A model generated the notes under the pieces. The model did not search any database, was not told the origin of the DNA, and saw nothing but the letters and a program-made list of their open reading frames with translations. DNA of 64,000 bases, from the NCBI GenBank assembly GCA_025617745.1, contig CM046853.1, positions 18,923,698-18,987,697 of the forward strand, read 5' to 3'. Position numbers and translations under genes: made by a program. Shown piece by piece: positions 22,701 to 29,112 of this stretch (position 1 is the stretch's first letter; the number at the start of each line of letters is the position of its first letter). This DNA comes from Heliocidaris erythrogramma (Eukaryota > Echinodermata > Echinoidea > Camarodonta > Echinometridae).

Positions 22701-23160
22701 ACTACCCCCAGGACAACTACCCCCATGACAATTACCCCCCCCCCCCCCCCCCCCAGAATCCAGGGGGTAATTGTCCAGGGGGTAGTTATCCTGAGGGTAA
22801 TTTTAATTGTCCTGGGGGTAATTGTCCAGGGGGGTAGTTGTCCAGGGGAGGTAGTTGTCCAGGGGGGGGGGGTAGTTGTCCAGGGGGGGGTAGTTGTCAT
22901 GGGGGGTAGTTGTCATGGGGGGTAGTTGTCATGGGGGGTAGTTGTCATGGGGGGTAGTTGACTAGGGGTAGTTGTCCGGATACGCTTCTTCTCACTCTTC
23001 TTCACATGCATGCAGATAAAAACTAACACATATTTACCACTTTCATGATCTGCCTTCACTTCAAAGTCACTATCACTGTCACTGTCACTTAAGCCAAAGT
23101 CTAACTGAAGAAGATGATGATCAACTGGTTTCACTCTCCTCTTCTGCGGATCTCTTTGAT
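1720..23160 (-). CDS. PHF14: PHF14 gene, 17 coding exons, partial at both ends
   Basis: This span holds a PHD finger protein 14 orthologue, a nuclear chromatin reader. The assembled exons give about 659 codons. In order: a basic/acidic start (KRRVKPVDHHLLQLDF, then SDSDSDSDFEV), an acidic Gly/Ser/Asp stretch, PHD1 (ICCVCLGE to PWFCDPCKAG), a zinc knuckle and extended PHD (CELCPN, WVHVVCALYVPGV, CSYCEDERF, ISCDAGMCRNFFHVTC), a basic helical part, WVPPEKIPRALTTSASA, a Lys/Glu-rich coiled-coil-like segment, another PHD (CGICEQSHDQ to WQCSEC) and a basic tail. PHD plus knuckle plus extended PHD is the PZP module, known in PHF14 to bind the histone H3 tail. All 16 junctions have GT-AG ends and compatible phase. 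The N-terminal acidic part is much shorter than in human, the start codon exon is unresolved, and the last PHD finger of the family is not seen, so it probably lies beyond position 1. Confidence 0.95.
1828..3149. mobile_element. Modular element A (HINE/pearl/Tsp-like)
   Basis: The ends carry a perfect 12-bp inverted repeat, ATCCCCTCGCCG at 1828-1839 and its complement at 3138-3149. The right end forms a hairpin around ACCGACTTCGTCGG. Inside are about seven diverged modules of 140-200 bp, each with a variant of CATATTTAATGAGCT, then (near 2020, 2190, 2330, 2487, 2638, 2846 and 3005) a TGACCTTTGAC-type motif. A GGACGGACGG tract at about 3090-3110 sits next to the hairpin. Core tandem repeats, microsatellite and terminal hairpin are the published layout of Helentron-associated elements such as DINE-1, pearl and Tsp. 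Confidence 0.75.
3151..3231. repeat. Short target-flank duplication beside element A
   Basis: The phrase ATAATTAGAGACTGAAATAC occurs left of element A (about 1784-1803) and again at about 3178-3197. AACATCACACACAAC occurs at about 3157 and 3206. The right flank therefore carries an extra copy of about 50 bp of target sequence. Confidence 0.6.
3450..3530 (-). CDS. PHF14: PHF14 exon P (basic linker)
   Basis: The acceptor is TTAATCTAG and the donor is GATGTG|GTAAGT. Phase is 0 in and out, 27 codons. It reads VTKPKGKGRSKMTAKRKQTK then TDHPDDV, a Lys/Arg-rich linker like RNTRTRGRKR of vertebrate PHF14. Support comes from position, splice sites and composition. Confidence 0.8.
4043..4443. mobile_element. 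TTAA MITE family 1, copy 1
   Basis: A non-coding element of about 400 bp, bounded by TTAA on both sides, with inverted ends containing GGTAACTTTGTAGAGGC. Two other copies are in the window (6727-7122 and 19101-19461). It lies in the PHF14 intron between exons O and P, ending 26 bp from the exon O donor. Confidence 0.85.
4470..4620 (-). CDS. PHF14: PHF14 exon O
   Basis: The acceptor is ATCTCTCCAG and the donor is AAAAGA|GTGAGG. It starts (W)QCSECVSSSSDESEAEESK, closing the PHD finger, then gives a basic stretch with RRIIKEPLKFTTQYPDFP (vertebrate RRQIKEPVKF). Reading past the donor reaches TAA after a few codons, so splicing here is needed. A TTAA MITE ends 26 bp beyond the donor, and decayed copies of the acceptor edge lie upstream. 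Confidence 0.93.
4780..5735. repeat. Decayed ~120-bp tandem copies of the exon O acceptor edge
   Basis: The plus-strand phrase CTACTACTAACACACTCAGAA then ATTGCCTG marks the exon O acceptor at 4590-4622. Degenerate forms recur near 4840, 5360, 5480, 5602 and 5725; the last four are spaced 120-123 bp apart. The copy at about 4811-4843 keeps AG plus about 30 bases of exon O almost unchanged, but with TGT (Cys) turned to TTT. Confidence 0.7.
5999..6194. mobile_element. MITE with TACAGTCAAACCTG ends, copy 1
   Basis: About 196 bp with imperfect inverted ends TACAGTCAAACCTG and CAGGTTTCACTGTA, and internal repeats of AAAGACCACCTGTC. Related copies are at 12484-12672 and 16909-17076. No coding capacity. 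Confidence 0.7.
6221..6352 (-). CDS. PHF14: PHF14 exon N (third PHD finger)
   Basis: The acceptor is ATGTTACAG and the donor is GTCTG|GTGAGT. It reads CGICEQSHDQHLLVLCDICK then KYYHMGCLDPPLTRLPKK, with five of the zinc ligands of a PHD finger. The family sequence CGICKKNHDQHLLLLCDTCK is nearly the same. The finger is completed by WQCSEC in exon O. Confidence 0.96.
6494..7812. mobile_element. Modular element B copy 1 (split by a MITE)
   Basis: The left end contains ATGCCTCCGCC at 6522. The right end is the hairpin GGCACCAACTTCGTTGGAC to 7812, preceded by ACGGACGGATGG. Internal modules of about 150 bp contain GACCTTTGACCTACG, CCCAAAATCTAATCAG and GGTTCTTGAG. A TTAA MITE (6727-7122) is inserted inside it. 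Related copies are at 20180-20970 and, inverted, at 60088-60450. Confidence 0.75.
6727..7122. mobile_element. TTAA MITE family 1, copy 2 (inverted, nested)
   Basis: Reverse orientation to the copy at 4043, same inverted ends, TTAA on both sides. It sits inside element B. The matching place in the second element B copy (about 20371-20390, ACATTAATTTCACA) has a single TTAA and no insert, which fixes the borders. Confidence 0.9.
8087..8266. mobile_element. MITE with TACAGTGGAACCTTG ends
   Basis: About 180 bp with inverted ends TACAGTGGAACCTTG and CAAGGTTCCTCTGTA, and internal TTATAACAAGG-type repeats. Similar but more decayed sequence with CGTTATA units lies at 50205-50395 and 51590-51780. Confidence 0.65.
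8428..8624 (-). CDS. PHF14: PHF14 exon M
   Basis: The acceptor is TTTATATCAG and the donor is CATCT|GTAACT. It reads VESMWKMLSTMAGKKLNQPQ then SLPRIRKPPTQREEKEE, aligning with GQGIWALLGRITGQKLNIP and APKERKPSKKE. The donor was placed so that CT plus the first base of exon N gives Leu. Reading through would hit TAA at 8424-8426. Confidence 0.9.
8625..9230. other. PHF14: PHF14 intron L-M, no feature seen
   Basis: AT-rich intron sequence. A phrase with TTTCACTTAGATAGAAAAC and its near repeat at about 8768 suggest a local 60-bp duplication; otherwise nothing. Confidence 0.5.
9231..9337 (-). CDS. PHF14: PHF14 exon L (coiled-coil-like)
   Basis: The acceptor is GGATGTTTAG and the donor is GATGCC|GTAAGT. 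It encodes a charged helical segment (MNTLKSRLNDSMKHSEKLQS) at the place of the predicted coiled coil in vertebrate PHF14. Sequence identity is low here; the assignment rests on position, phase and composition. Confidence 0.88.
9803..10050 (-). CDS. PHF14: PHF14 exon K
   Basis: The acceptor is ACCAAGCAG, preceded by a run of 16 C on the coding strand. The donor is ATAG|GTAAGG. After the split Arg codon it reads FQDQYKAMRRLKPDPWVPPE, then LTTSASACRRLMRKAELMGF, then FSAEFVNYC. These match AWVPREKLPRPLTSSASAIRK and TADFVNYYF. A downstream AG (GTTTCAG) gives the wrong frame and was not chosen. Confidence 0.95.
10060..10075. repeat. G16 homopolymer at exon K acceptor
   Basis: Sixteen G on the plus strand, C on the transcript, ending about 9 nt from the exon K acceptor AG. 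It serves as the pyrimidine tract. Confidence 0.8.
10713..10879 (-). CDS. PHF14: PHF14 exon J
   Basis: The acceptor is TTTGCACCAG and the donor is CTTAG|GTGTGT. It starts EIADPFYAYCKLHVEKGI and continues RRYKRQNWLAIQSNQK, matching IADPFFAYCKQHADR and KRKNYLALQS of vertebrate PHF14. The segment is basic and probably helical. Confidence 0.94.
11312..11421. mobile_element. Short foldback element
   Basis: Inverted arms TGGGACACAAGGGTATATC and its near complement GATATACCCTTGTATCCCA, about 110 bp in all, with further complementarity around GAAATATTTCACTCG. It lies in the PHF14 intron I-J. Confidence 0.65.
11503..11545 (-). CDS. PHF14: PHF14 exon I (microexon-like, 43 nt)
   Basis: The acceptor is GTTCTTTCAG and the donor is GATGAG|GTATGT. 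It encodes (C)GQREGLLSEASPDE, matching CAQKEGLLSEA of the family. Although only 43 nt, its phase is required to join exons H and J. Confidence 0.92.
11861..11955 (-). CDS. PHF14: PHF14 exon H (extended PHD core)
   Basis: The acceptor is CTTTTTGCAG and the donor is CACATG|GTGGGT. It reads CSYCEDERFSQTGVAISCDA then GMCRNFFHVT, with four zinc-ligand Cys and the His. The family sequence is CSFCEDPRFARTGVCISCDAG. Its last two bases plus the first base of exon I restore the conserved Cys. Confidence 0.95.
12484..12672. mobile_element. MITE with AGTCAAACCTG ends, copy 2
   Basis: About 80% similar by eye to the copy at 5999, with the same GCGACCACCTGTATAGAAAG opening and a decayed right end. Confidence 0.65.
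12922..13033 (-). CDS. PHF14: PHF14 exon G (knuckle to extended PHD)
   Basis: The acceptor is TGCTCTAG and the donor is GCAAAA|GTAAGA. It reads WVHVVCALYVPGVAFSDVAK and continues LRWVTLSEMAPAKWGAK. The WVHxxCALY-PGV signature is diagnostic of the PHF14/BRPF/AF10 type PZP module, and the flanking residues match PHF14 best. Confidence 0.95.
13421..14962. mobile_element. TTAA MITE family 2, copy 1 (interrupted)
   Basis: Inverted ends TTAAAGGAGAATTAAC and GGTTAATTCCCCTTTAA, bounded by TTAA. Relatives are at 52437-53348 and, inverted, at 53985-54800. This copy is about 600 bp longer because a modular element (about 14033-14686) is inserted in it; the copy at 53985 shows the uninterrupted sequence around TTTTTAGA and ATATATGTATATAT. 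Confidence 0.8.
14033..14686. mobile_element. Modular element C copy 1 with (CCGA)n
   Basis: Modules of about 150 bp repeat ATTTTCTGCCATAAATATGC, CCATGGCAACGCA and AAAAATATGTCTTGC. A (CCGA)n run at about 14561-14619 precedes the end, CTTCGTTTGGCGGGGGTAT. A second copy is at 17970-18612. Same layout as elements A and B but unrelated module sequence. Confidence 0.75.
15156..15211 (-). CDS. PHF14: PHF14 exon F (zinc knuckle)
   Basis: The acceptor is TTGTTACCAG and the donor is GGCAG|GTGAGA. It reads TCELCPNLGGAFKETDAG, the Cys pair and linker that open the zinc knuckle between the two PHD units. A 75-bp perfect palindrome lies 170 bp upstream of its acceptor. Confidence 0.93.
15382..15539. repeat. 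Perfect 75-bp palindrome, 8-nt loop
   Basis: The left arm 15382-15456 and right arm 15465-15539 are exact reverse complements, read base by base. The loop is CTGACGAC. It lies in the PHF14 intron E-F, 170 bp from exon F. Confidence 0.95.
15796..16430. mobile_element. Decayed inverted-repeat element
   Basis: TAAGCAGACGATGTCCCATAA near 15870-15890 matches the reverse complement of the stretch near 16350-16375 (TAAGCAGACGACGTCCTATAA). TGACGACA/TGTCGTCA lies on the outer side. Borders are approximate. Confidence 0.5.
16909..17076. mobile_element. MITE with TACAGTCAAACCT ends, copy 3
   Basis: Same family type as 5999-6194, with GTGGCCACT and TTTATAGACAGGTT units and a right end of AGACAGGTTTGCATG. 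Confidence 0.6.
17231..17340 (-). CDS. PHF14: PHF14 exon E (PHD1 end)
   Basis: The acceptor is TTTACTACTAG and the donor is AATCCT|GTAAGT. It begins GCYGENQSDADS and ends SSTEPWFCDPCKAGVLNP, the last Cys pair of PHD1. STEPWFCDACK is near-identical in vertebrates. Confidence 0.95.
17530..17592. repeat. Short palindrome in PHF14 intron D-E
   Basis: GAGCCAGAAGGGCATTAA pairs with TTAACGCCCTTCTGGCTC across a 21-nt loop. Confidence 0.7.
17861..17916 (-). CDS. PHF14: PHF14 exon D (PHD1 core)
   Basis: A short exon with acceptor CCACTATTAG and donor GAAG|GTTAGT. It reads SEDTDEIVECDMCGVPVHEG across its split codons, the second Cys pair and His of PHD1 (vertebrate DEIIQCDNCGITVHEG). Confidence 0.93.
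17970..18612. mobile_element. Modular element C copy 2
   Basis: Four modules with CCATGGCAA, CCAAAAATATGTCT and AAGACAAATGTGTGTGCCAA. The left end is AATACCCCGCC and the right end is GCAACGGACC then CTATATACCCCC. Inserted between PHF14 exons C and D. Confidence 0.7.
18661..19060 (+). mobile_element. 3' end of a CR1/L2-type LINE
   Basis: The reading frame to 18963 ends with ARSLRSSTSSSLVIP, then GERSFAHACPKLWNSLPQDI and SFKNHVKTFV. This is the typical C-terminal tail of a non-LTR retrotransposon polyprotein, downstream of reverse transcriptase. It is followed by GGATTTGGCGCTATATAAG and an (ATT)n tail at about 19031-19058, as in CR1/L2-type elements. 5' truncated; no reverse transcriptase core present. 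Confidence 0.85.
19101..19461. mobile_element. TTAA MITE family 1, copy 3
   Basis: Same orientation and ends as the copy at 4043, TTAA on both sides. It begins about 40 bp after the LINE (ATT)n tail. Confidence 0.85.
19780..19850 (-). CDS. PHF14: PHF14 exon C (start of PHD1)
   Basis: The acceptor is TGTTTCCAG and the donor is GTCAG|GTAAGT. In phase 0 it reads NSENRSVDKLKIVICCVCLG, the first zinc-binding Cys pair of PHD1, matching HILICCVCLGD of vertebrate PHF14. The other frame of this stretch is open further but has no family match. Confidence 0.92.
20180..20970. mobile_element. Modular element B copy 2, right end lost
   Basis: Starts with the same ACAAGATGAATGCGACTGCG as copy 1 and keeps about five modules. 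It stops after GCGGTTCTTGAGTT, where sequence leading into the minisatellite begins. It carries the empty site for the MITE at 6727. Confidence 0.75.
21003..22019. repeat. 21-bp purine-rich minisatellite, about 47 copies
   Basis: The unit is GGTGGAATGGAGGGAGAGAGA. Few variants occur (GTGAAATGG, GTAAAATGG), plus one 2-bp expansion near 21690. As the unit is divisible by 3, long open frames appear on both strands; these are not genes. It ends about 120 bp from PHF14 exon B. Confidence 0.98.
22022..22047. repeat. (AC)n microsatellite
   Basis: Thirteen AC units directly after the minisatellite, followed by a GAGACAGAGACAG-rich stretch to about 22110. Confidence 0.95.
22141..22331 (-). CDS. PHF14: PHF14 exon B (acidic linker)
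   Basis: The acceptor is TTCTCTTAG and the donor is CAGTCA|GTAAGT. Phase is 2 in and 0 out, and the split codon with exon A makes Asp. It encodes a Gly/Ser/Asp/Glu-rich linker followed by LTVNQMIARAKRVKGYSQS just before PHD1. A purine-rich minisatellite ends about 100 bp beyond its donor. Confidence 0.85.
22609..22978. repeat. Bipolar minisatellite, GGGGGTAGTTGTC units
   Basis: The left half repeats GGACAACTACCCCC. After a C18 run at about 22737-22754 the right half repeats the complement, GGGGGTAGTTGTC. The whole block is an imperfect inverted repeat in the PHF14 intron A-B, ending about 60 bp from exon A. Confidence 0.9.
23038..23160 (-). CDS. PHF14: PHF14 exon A (most 5' exon found)
   Basis: The acceptor is TTCAAACAG and the donor is AGTG|GTAAAT. 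The exon enters with two bases of a split codon (AT) and leaves with one. It reads QRDPQKRRVKPVDHHLLQLD, then an SDSDSDSDFEVKADHES run. This aligns with the extreme N terminus of vertebrate PHF14, where KRRQVKP is followed by an acidic DSDFKV. The upstream exon must therefore supply little more than a start codon plus one base. Confidence 0.88.
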
Positions 23161-23519
23161 CTGTTTGAATTGAATAAATTCACATTAGTGCCCAAGTCTG
23201 CACAGCGCCCTTGTATGTGCACTCATGTAACTGTACGATTCTGATAACAAAACATGCAACAACAAAATTCTTTGTCTTTGGCAATTTGCTGGCACATTGG
23301 TTCTGTATAACGAATGGTGGTACTGATCGTCATAACTTTCTTATTCTATGTCTGATTTCTTTCAATTTTTCACCAAGCTGTTTCTCTTATTTTTCTATTT
23401 TCACACAAATCAGCTTGTTACAAAGGTTGGATTGCCCTCATTTTTGGGCCCTTCCCTCCAATTCAGACCATCGACAAATAGGTCCATGGTGTGTCAGTAA
23501 ACACTACTGATTATTAACA

Positions 23520-23665
23520 AATAAGTTGAATATACTCACCATCACTATCACTCACTCAAAAGAATCATTCATCATTCGCTTATAATACCTTGAATTATGA
23601 TAAAAAATCATAATTCAAATTATAAGTTGAAGTTACTCACCATCACTATTACTCACTCAAAAGAA
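23520..23665. repeat. Tandem pair with ACTCACCATCACTAT
   Basis: The phrase ACTCACCATCACTAT then CTCACTCAAAAGAA occurs at about 23537 and 23635. On the minus strand it contains strong donor-like GATG|GTGAGT, but stops close all useful frames upstream, so no exon is called. Confidence 0.5.
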
Positions 23666-23704
23666 CCTTGAACTATAAATGTCCATTGCCACGCAATGCG
23701 AAAT

Positions 23705-24382
23705 GTATCCCCCGGCACTGGCAGCAATTCGAAGGAGGGACAAAGAACCTCCCCAAAATTCGAAAGAAATCTGTCAAGAAATGTGATCTCAGAGCGCAAA
23801 CAAGATATCCACTAAAATATGACCTTTGACCCTATGAAAAACGGAACACTGAGGGCAGCATCACCAAGACGGGACACTGGTGGCAGCATCACCAAAAACT
23901 ATAGGTGTGTAGATTTTACCAAGATACACTTCCATACAAAATTTGAACGAAATCCTTTGAGAAATGTGACCGCCAGAGCGCACACAAGAGTGCACAAGAC
24001 ATCTATCAAAATGTGACCTTTGACCCTACAAAAGACGGAACACTGAGGGCAGCATCACCGAAATCTATAGGTTTCTAGTACCAAGATACACCTCCATACA
24101 AAGTTTGAAAGAAATCTGTCAAGAAATGTGACCGCTAGTACGTCCACAAACTATCCCCCAAAATATGGCCTTTTACCCTATAAAAGATGGAACACTGGGG
24201 GCAGCATCACAGAAATTATCGGTTTCCAGATTTTACCAAGATACACCTCCATACAAAGTTTGAAAGAAATCCGTCGAAAAATGTGACCGCTAGTGCGTAC
24301 ACAAGAATGTGACGCGGCGGCGGTGGCGGCAGCAGAACGCTGCTGAATCCAAAGTATCCTCCGGCATACTGCCGGCGGATAC
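23705..24382. mobile_element. Modular element D copy 1
   Basis: Inverted ends GTATCCCCCGGCA (23705) and TGCCGGCGGATAC (to 24382), a GGCGGCGGTGGCGGC tract beside the right end, and four modules of about 150 bp with GGAACACTGRGGGCAGCATC and TGTGACCGC. It is the reverse-orientation relative of 43048-45417. Confidence 0.8.
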
Positions 24383-24949
24383 AATTATGATAAAAAATGT
24401 TGAAAAGTGTATTTTGTACGCCTTTTTCTCTCACCTCACCTGTATACCGCAGTGAGGACTGGGCCAAGTTAAATTCATCTATGCACAATGACCTAACAAC
24501 AAAAGGCCTTTGACCTGAAGCAGATTATAAATGCGAAGAGTGCTCAGCCCGCTACTAAGCACGCAAGCATATTGAATTGCACTCGTATGGCTCGTACACA
24601 ACCAGATGACATCATAAACGATTACGGTATGCATGTTATGGCAGATGACCTTTTTGGGGCCTAAAGCATGGTAGACCCTGTGATTCATGGGGGGGGGGGG
24701 TCTCTTCCACTTTTTGGGCCATTATGTCAGAGTCTGAAATAACATGTAAGTCACATTAAAAAAGTAATACCAGGTGAACTGCAATCATTCTAAAAAGTCC
24801 TGTTTTAAAGGGGTTTGGGAAAGTCCACCTTGGTATTAAGTTGATTTGAATAAAATAAGAAAAATGAGAGAAACAGATTAGTGAAAGTTAGTATGAGTAA
24901 AATCCGATAAGAAATAAGAAAGTTATGAATTTTTGAAATCAAACAAATT

Positions 24950-24998
24950 GGCAACCGGATCCTCCAGTTACGAGACCACTGCTCTACCACGGAGCCAC
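24950..24998 (-). repeat. tRNA-Thr-like relic
   Basis: The minus strand reads GGCTCCGTGGTAGAGCAGTG then GTCTCGTAACTGGAGGATCC, with the look of acceptor, D and anticodon arms (loop with CGT). The T arm is missing, so it is a truncated tRNA-derived repeat rather than a gene. Confidence 0.4.
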
Positions 24999-24999
24999 G

Positions 25000-27900
25000 A
25001 TTGGAAATTAATGGAAAGTAATGATTTTTAACCCTAGACGTTTCTCGCGATATGTCCGCAATGCGCAAAGCATTTCATGACTTTTTTCTTTCAAATCTCA
25101 CGCATCTTTTGAGACCAAATTCGCGATGTAAGAGCATGCGGTTCCGAAGTGACGCAACATTTCGTACTTGCACGTCAGACCAAAAATTGCTCAAAAACGT
25201 GATTTCATGTATAATTTCAATACAAACTGTGTTTTCAGCCAAAATTTAGAAATCTATGAATATTTTTACATTTGCTGATTAAAATTAATTTATTTTATGC
25301 TCTTCATATTAGTGAAAGTGTCCCTGACAAATTTCATCCAAAAAACAATAATAAACAAAAGGTAAAACAAAGAAATTTTAAATACAATAAAATACATAAG
25401 AAATCAATTTTGATACCGAATTTTTGTCAAGTATATTTGCTAAGAATACTGGAAAGTAAGCCTGAGTCATATCGAATATTTCATAATCCGGGATTCGACG
25501 GCTTTGATTCGATCGAATACCGGTGCATCGATAAATGATGGGCGGTGAAAACAGAGTTGCACACAGTTGCACGCAGTGCATGCACCATGCACCGGTGACC
25601 GGTCCGCTGGCATCACGGGCATATGTATGGGCTCTCGCTGCTCGACATTAACGATAGCCCGCTAGCCAATGGCTAGTAAAAATCACAGCGGACGAGCCAA
25701 AATCTTAAAGTTTCTAGTCCGTATGGCTAGCCAAAATATCACTCTAGTGTCGCACGAAGCGATGCTCATTGTCGACACACCCGACAACGATTCAAATTCA
25801 AAGAATTAATAATCTTACTTTGTCTTTGGAGACCTGAATGGAACACGTTTGTTCGATGCAAAAAAAAAAAACAACAGCTTCAGATATAGATCAATCAGAA
25901 GTAATTGCCAATTTGATGAGAGTGTGATATTAGTTATTGCGAATTAAGTAGGAACACTCGTACTCATGCCAGTATTTATCATGTTCAATTATACAATTGT
26001 CAAATTGACAATGCTGAGAGAGTCAAGAATATTATCGTAAACTTCAGTTCGTAGCGACAAAAAGATTTAGAGAAAGCACAGGTAAAGCGCGACGTCCTCC
26101 GCGAGCGAAATAGCGAAAGTTAGCCAACAGTTTGAACTTTGAAGTCGCCTTCACGTTCTCTGCTAGTATATATGCTGTACGTTACGGAGTTTCTTTTTTT
26201 ATTTGCTTTTTTCATGGTGGCTACGGTAGTCAAAAATCTGGCTGACTACAAATCGATGCACCGGATTTGCCAAAACGAATTCGGGATTCGATGTCTTCAA
26301 TCGAACACCGGCTAACCAATCGATTCGACTCAGGCTTACTGGAAAGATTGTCTAGACCCAAAATTAGCATTTTTAGCTTTATTTAATGATTTAGAGCAAA
26401 TTTTTTTATTTCATGCATAAATTTGCATAATTAATGTGAAATTTTTTCCGAGCATTTAACTACATTGTATACAGTTTTGTTGATTACGTTGTGGACGACG
26501 TGTGTGCCGATTTTCGGCGAGATCGCGCGGTCGACAGTCAAGATCTCGGGGGGGGGCAGGTGGATTCCACCAGTCATATATCCTGCAAAAGGATGGAAAA
26601 AGTAGAAACCCTTGGAAAAGCAAAGGGGTGATATTGTATTACTGACTACTAAAATCTACAGTATAACATGGGTGGAGTACTAAGTTATCTTAAGATAACT
26701 GGACGCATAGACGGCAGTCTATCCGCGTCAAAGATATTAGCACAATTAAATTTAGCATGCTGCGCCGCATCGGATCTGCTCATCGTTGCACTGGCTTGTA
26801 CTCCGTTCATCTACAGTGCACATTCCGTGCCGATCTCATTGTCTTTGTAATGCCAATCGCACAGCGAAAGCTACACATGATCGGCAAGTAAATTCACATC
26901 AATGTCACCATAAATTATAATTTTTTCAAGGTTCTCATGATCCAATCGTTGGAGTCGTCGGATGGGTTCCAATCGCTGAAGTGGCTGAGTGGTCGAAGGG
27001 TTCACCGTACATGGAAATGGATGAATCTTGCCGGCTATATCGTGGTTGAGGAAACCACTTGTTCGTTAGCATGCAAAAATAAAGTGCAGAGGCCAGAGTC
27101 TACGAACGGGGAATGAGGAAAGCAATGCGCGTAACGCAATGAAATTGAACTCCGAAGCGCTTCCGTGCGGAGTGAATGGTCATGGTGGTTTCTTCAAAAG
27201 TTTGTGGTGTGATTATAGACGATTTCTATGGATTAGATTTAGATTAGATTTTGCGCCCACAATTTCTTCCGCCATTTTTTTTTTCTTCCTCAAATGGTTT
27301 ATTTCAGGTGCTAAACACGAAGGAGTTTTCCCAGTGTTAATAGCTTCTTAGGGGTAAATATTAGCTTGTAATTTGTGTCATATGATTTGCGGGTAACTGG
27401 CAACCCGCCCGAAAAATAGTTGGGTTCCCGAATTGAAAAAATACCCGAAACTCCCACCCCTAGTTCGTTCTTTCTGCTGAGACTAATTGATCCCTCCGTA
27501 CTGCTTCCCTCTCTATGTGGAGGAAGGAAATCTGCATTTATTTATCGCTGCTGGCAGTAGTACAGCAGTAGAGGGCAGCCCTTATGTGTTTTCACCATGA
27601 CCAAATTGGTTTTGGAGGACAAGGTTATATTACAACCTTGTTCATTGGATAAGTGAGGTGTATGACTGCCTAGCTTAGTAGATTCTACACACGAAGTAAG
27701 GTAATGCCGCTTAACTATACACAGCGCTGTACGAGCTGCCCATTCTCTAGCATTGCGAACCGCGACTACATGCTTTTTCGCTGAAATAACATATATAATA
27801 ATAACATATATCTTAAAATTAAACTAAATAAAACTTCAACTATTGATTGATTGCATTCATTAAGTTAAATTTAGTTAACCAACTTACAACTTACCCAAAA

Positions 27901-28340
27901 CGATGATTTATTGCGTCATCTGCCCACAGTCGAATGGCAGAATGTAATCGCGCTGCACTTTTTGTAAGGTCACCTGTGCGTAACTATACACAGTGCTGTC
28001 ACGAAGCGGTACCGCGATGGACAGGTTTTGGCAGTCAAAAGTTGAAATTTTATACCCTGTGGACATTGCCTGATCATGCTGATGGTTCGCTGGGGATTGA
28101 ACTTCAACAAATCCATCCAAGCAATCGATTTCATGTGAGTATAACGTAAAATTGGAAGTTTAACATACATTTTAAATTGATTTTGTACGTTGTTTTTAGC
28201 GACAATGAGGGGTGTTGCAATGAAAGTCTATGACTATGTGATACTATGTGTGGTCAGGCTAATGCCGCTATGAGTGCTCCACACAAAGTATATGCATCCC
28301 ATTGTAAGCTCTGTGTGCCAGTTAGCAAATAATTACCGTT
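25000..28340. other. Region between the genes, CpG-richer, no confident gene
   Basis: More CpG than the introns (for example near 25100, 26100 and 26520). Possible place for the PHF14 promoter and start exon. Short open frames such as 26668-26850 (+) and 27908-28120 (-) have no recognisable domain. A foldback with GGTTGAGGAAACCAC is at 27040-27197. Confidence 0.35.
27040..27197. mobile_element. Foldback MITE with GTGGTTGAGGAAACCA, copy 1
   Basis: Shares GTTAGCATGCAAAA, AAAGTGCAGAG and GTGCGGAGTGAATGG with the better copy at 48675-48863, whose ends are inverted repeats. Confidence 0.6.
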
Positions 28341-28343
28341 GGT

Positions 28344-28461
28344 GAAGGTGATGGGACAAACTATCACTTCCGAGGCGATCTGGATGTCTCAGCTTCGCTT
28401 CGGAAAGATAGCGTTATACATTCAGATCGCAGAGGAAGTGATAGTACGTCTCATCGCCTGA
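28344..28461. repeat. Palindrome near 28.4 kb
   Basis: GGTGATGGGACAAACTATCA then CTTCCGAGGCGATCTG pairs with CAGATCGCAGAGGAAGTGAT then AGTACGTCTCATCGCC, about 118 bp in total. Confidence 0.7.
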
Positions 28462-28710
28462 AATCAAAAGGTGATTATTTGCTTTATATTCCACATCTGA
28501 AACATTTAACTGGTACGAGAAAGGCAATTATTGTCTACTTCTCAAAAAAGACATTTATGATTTAGGCCCGAATAAATTCACAAAAGATGTTAAAACCACC
28601 ATAAACCCCCCATAAACCGTACCCTATACCCGGGTGCGCACAATTGTTTTATCATTTTAAGCGCGTGATTGGGCAATGCACGCTTATTTTAGTACGCCTA
28701 TGGAGCTATT

Positions 28711-28830
28711 CGTAAAGGTCACACACTTTTCATTTTGACTATTTGTAGAGGTCACACACTTTTCAATTGACTATTCGTAGAGGCCACGCACTTTCATTTC
28801 GCGCGTACCCAAAATAATATTGATAACGGC
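28711..28830. repeat. Three ~38-bp tandem units
   Basis: Units contain TTCGTAAAGGTCACACACTT, GTAGAGGTCACACACTT and GTAGAGGCCACGCACTT. Confidence 0.65.
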
Positions 28831-29112
28831 ATTGTGACTCTGTAATGGACTGAAGAGATCAGCGAAACACATAAGTACTATTCCGTCAAGGTCACGAACT
28901 TTTCTTCTCGGGTCGATTGATATGGGGAAAACTACGTTTTATCACATGATTACCTTTTGACATGTTTGACCAATCTAACAGCAAGATTCTTAGTATGTGG
29001 AATATAATACCAGATAAGCCACAGAGCTCGTAGAGCTGGGCTTGATGTACTTCAAATTCAATGTCATATTAAAACACTGCGGATATGTGTATGACTATTT
29101 CTATGTCATGAC

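Noticed and set aside
23536-23575. Minus-strand donor GATG|GTGAGT as PHF14 exon end
   Set aside because: Stops in the needed frame just upstream; the sequence is part of a local tandem pair.
24431-24488. Minus-strand stretch ending TATACAG|GTGAGG as a PHF14 5' exon
   Set aside because: The phase-compatible frame has no ATG before an upstream stop.
24950-24998. Functional tRNA-Thr gene
   Set aside because: No T arm and no acceptor 3' half; best read as a truncated tRNA-derived repeat.
26668-26850. 60-codon plus-strand frame
   Set aside because: No domain, no splice or promoter support; a chance frame remains likely.
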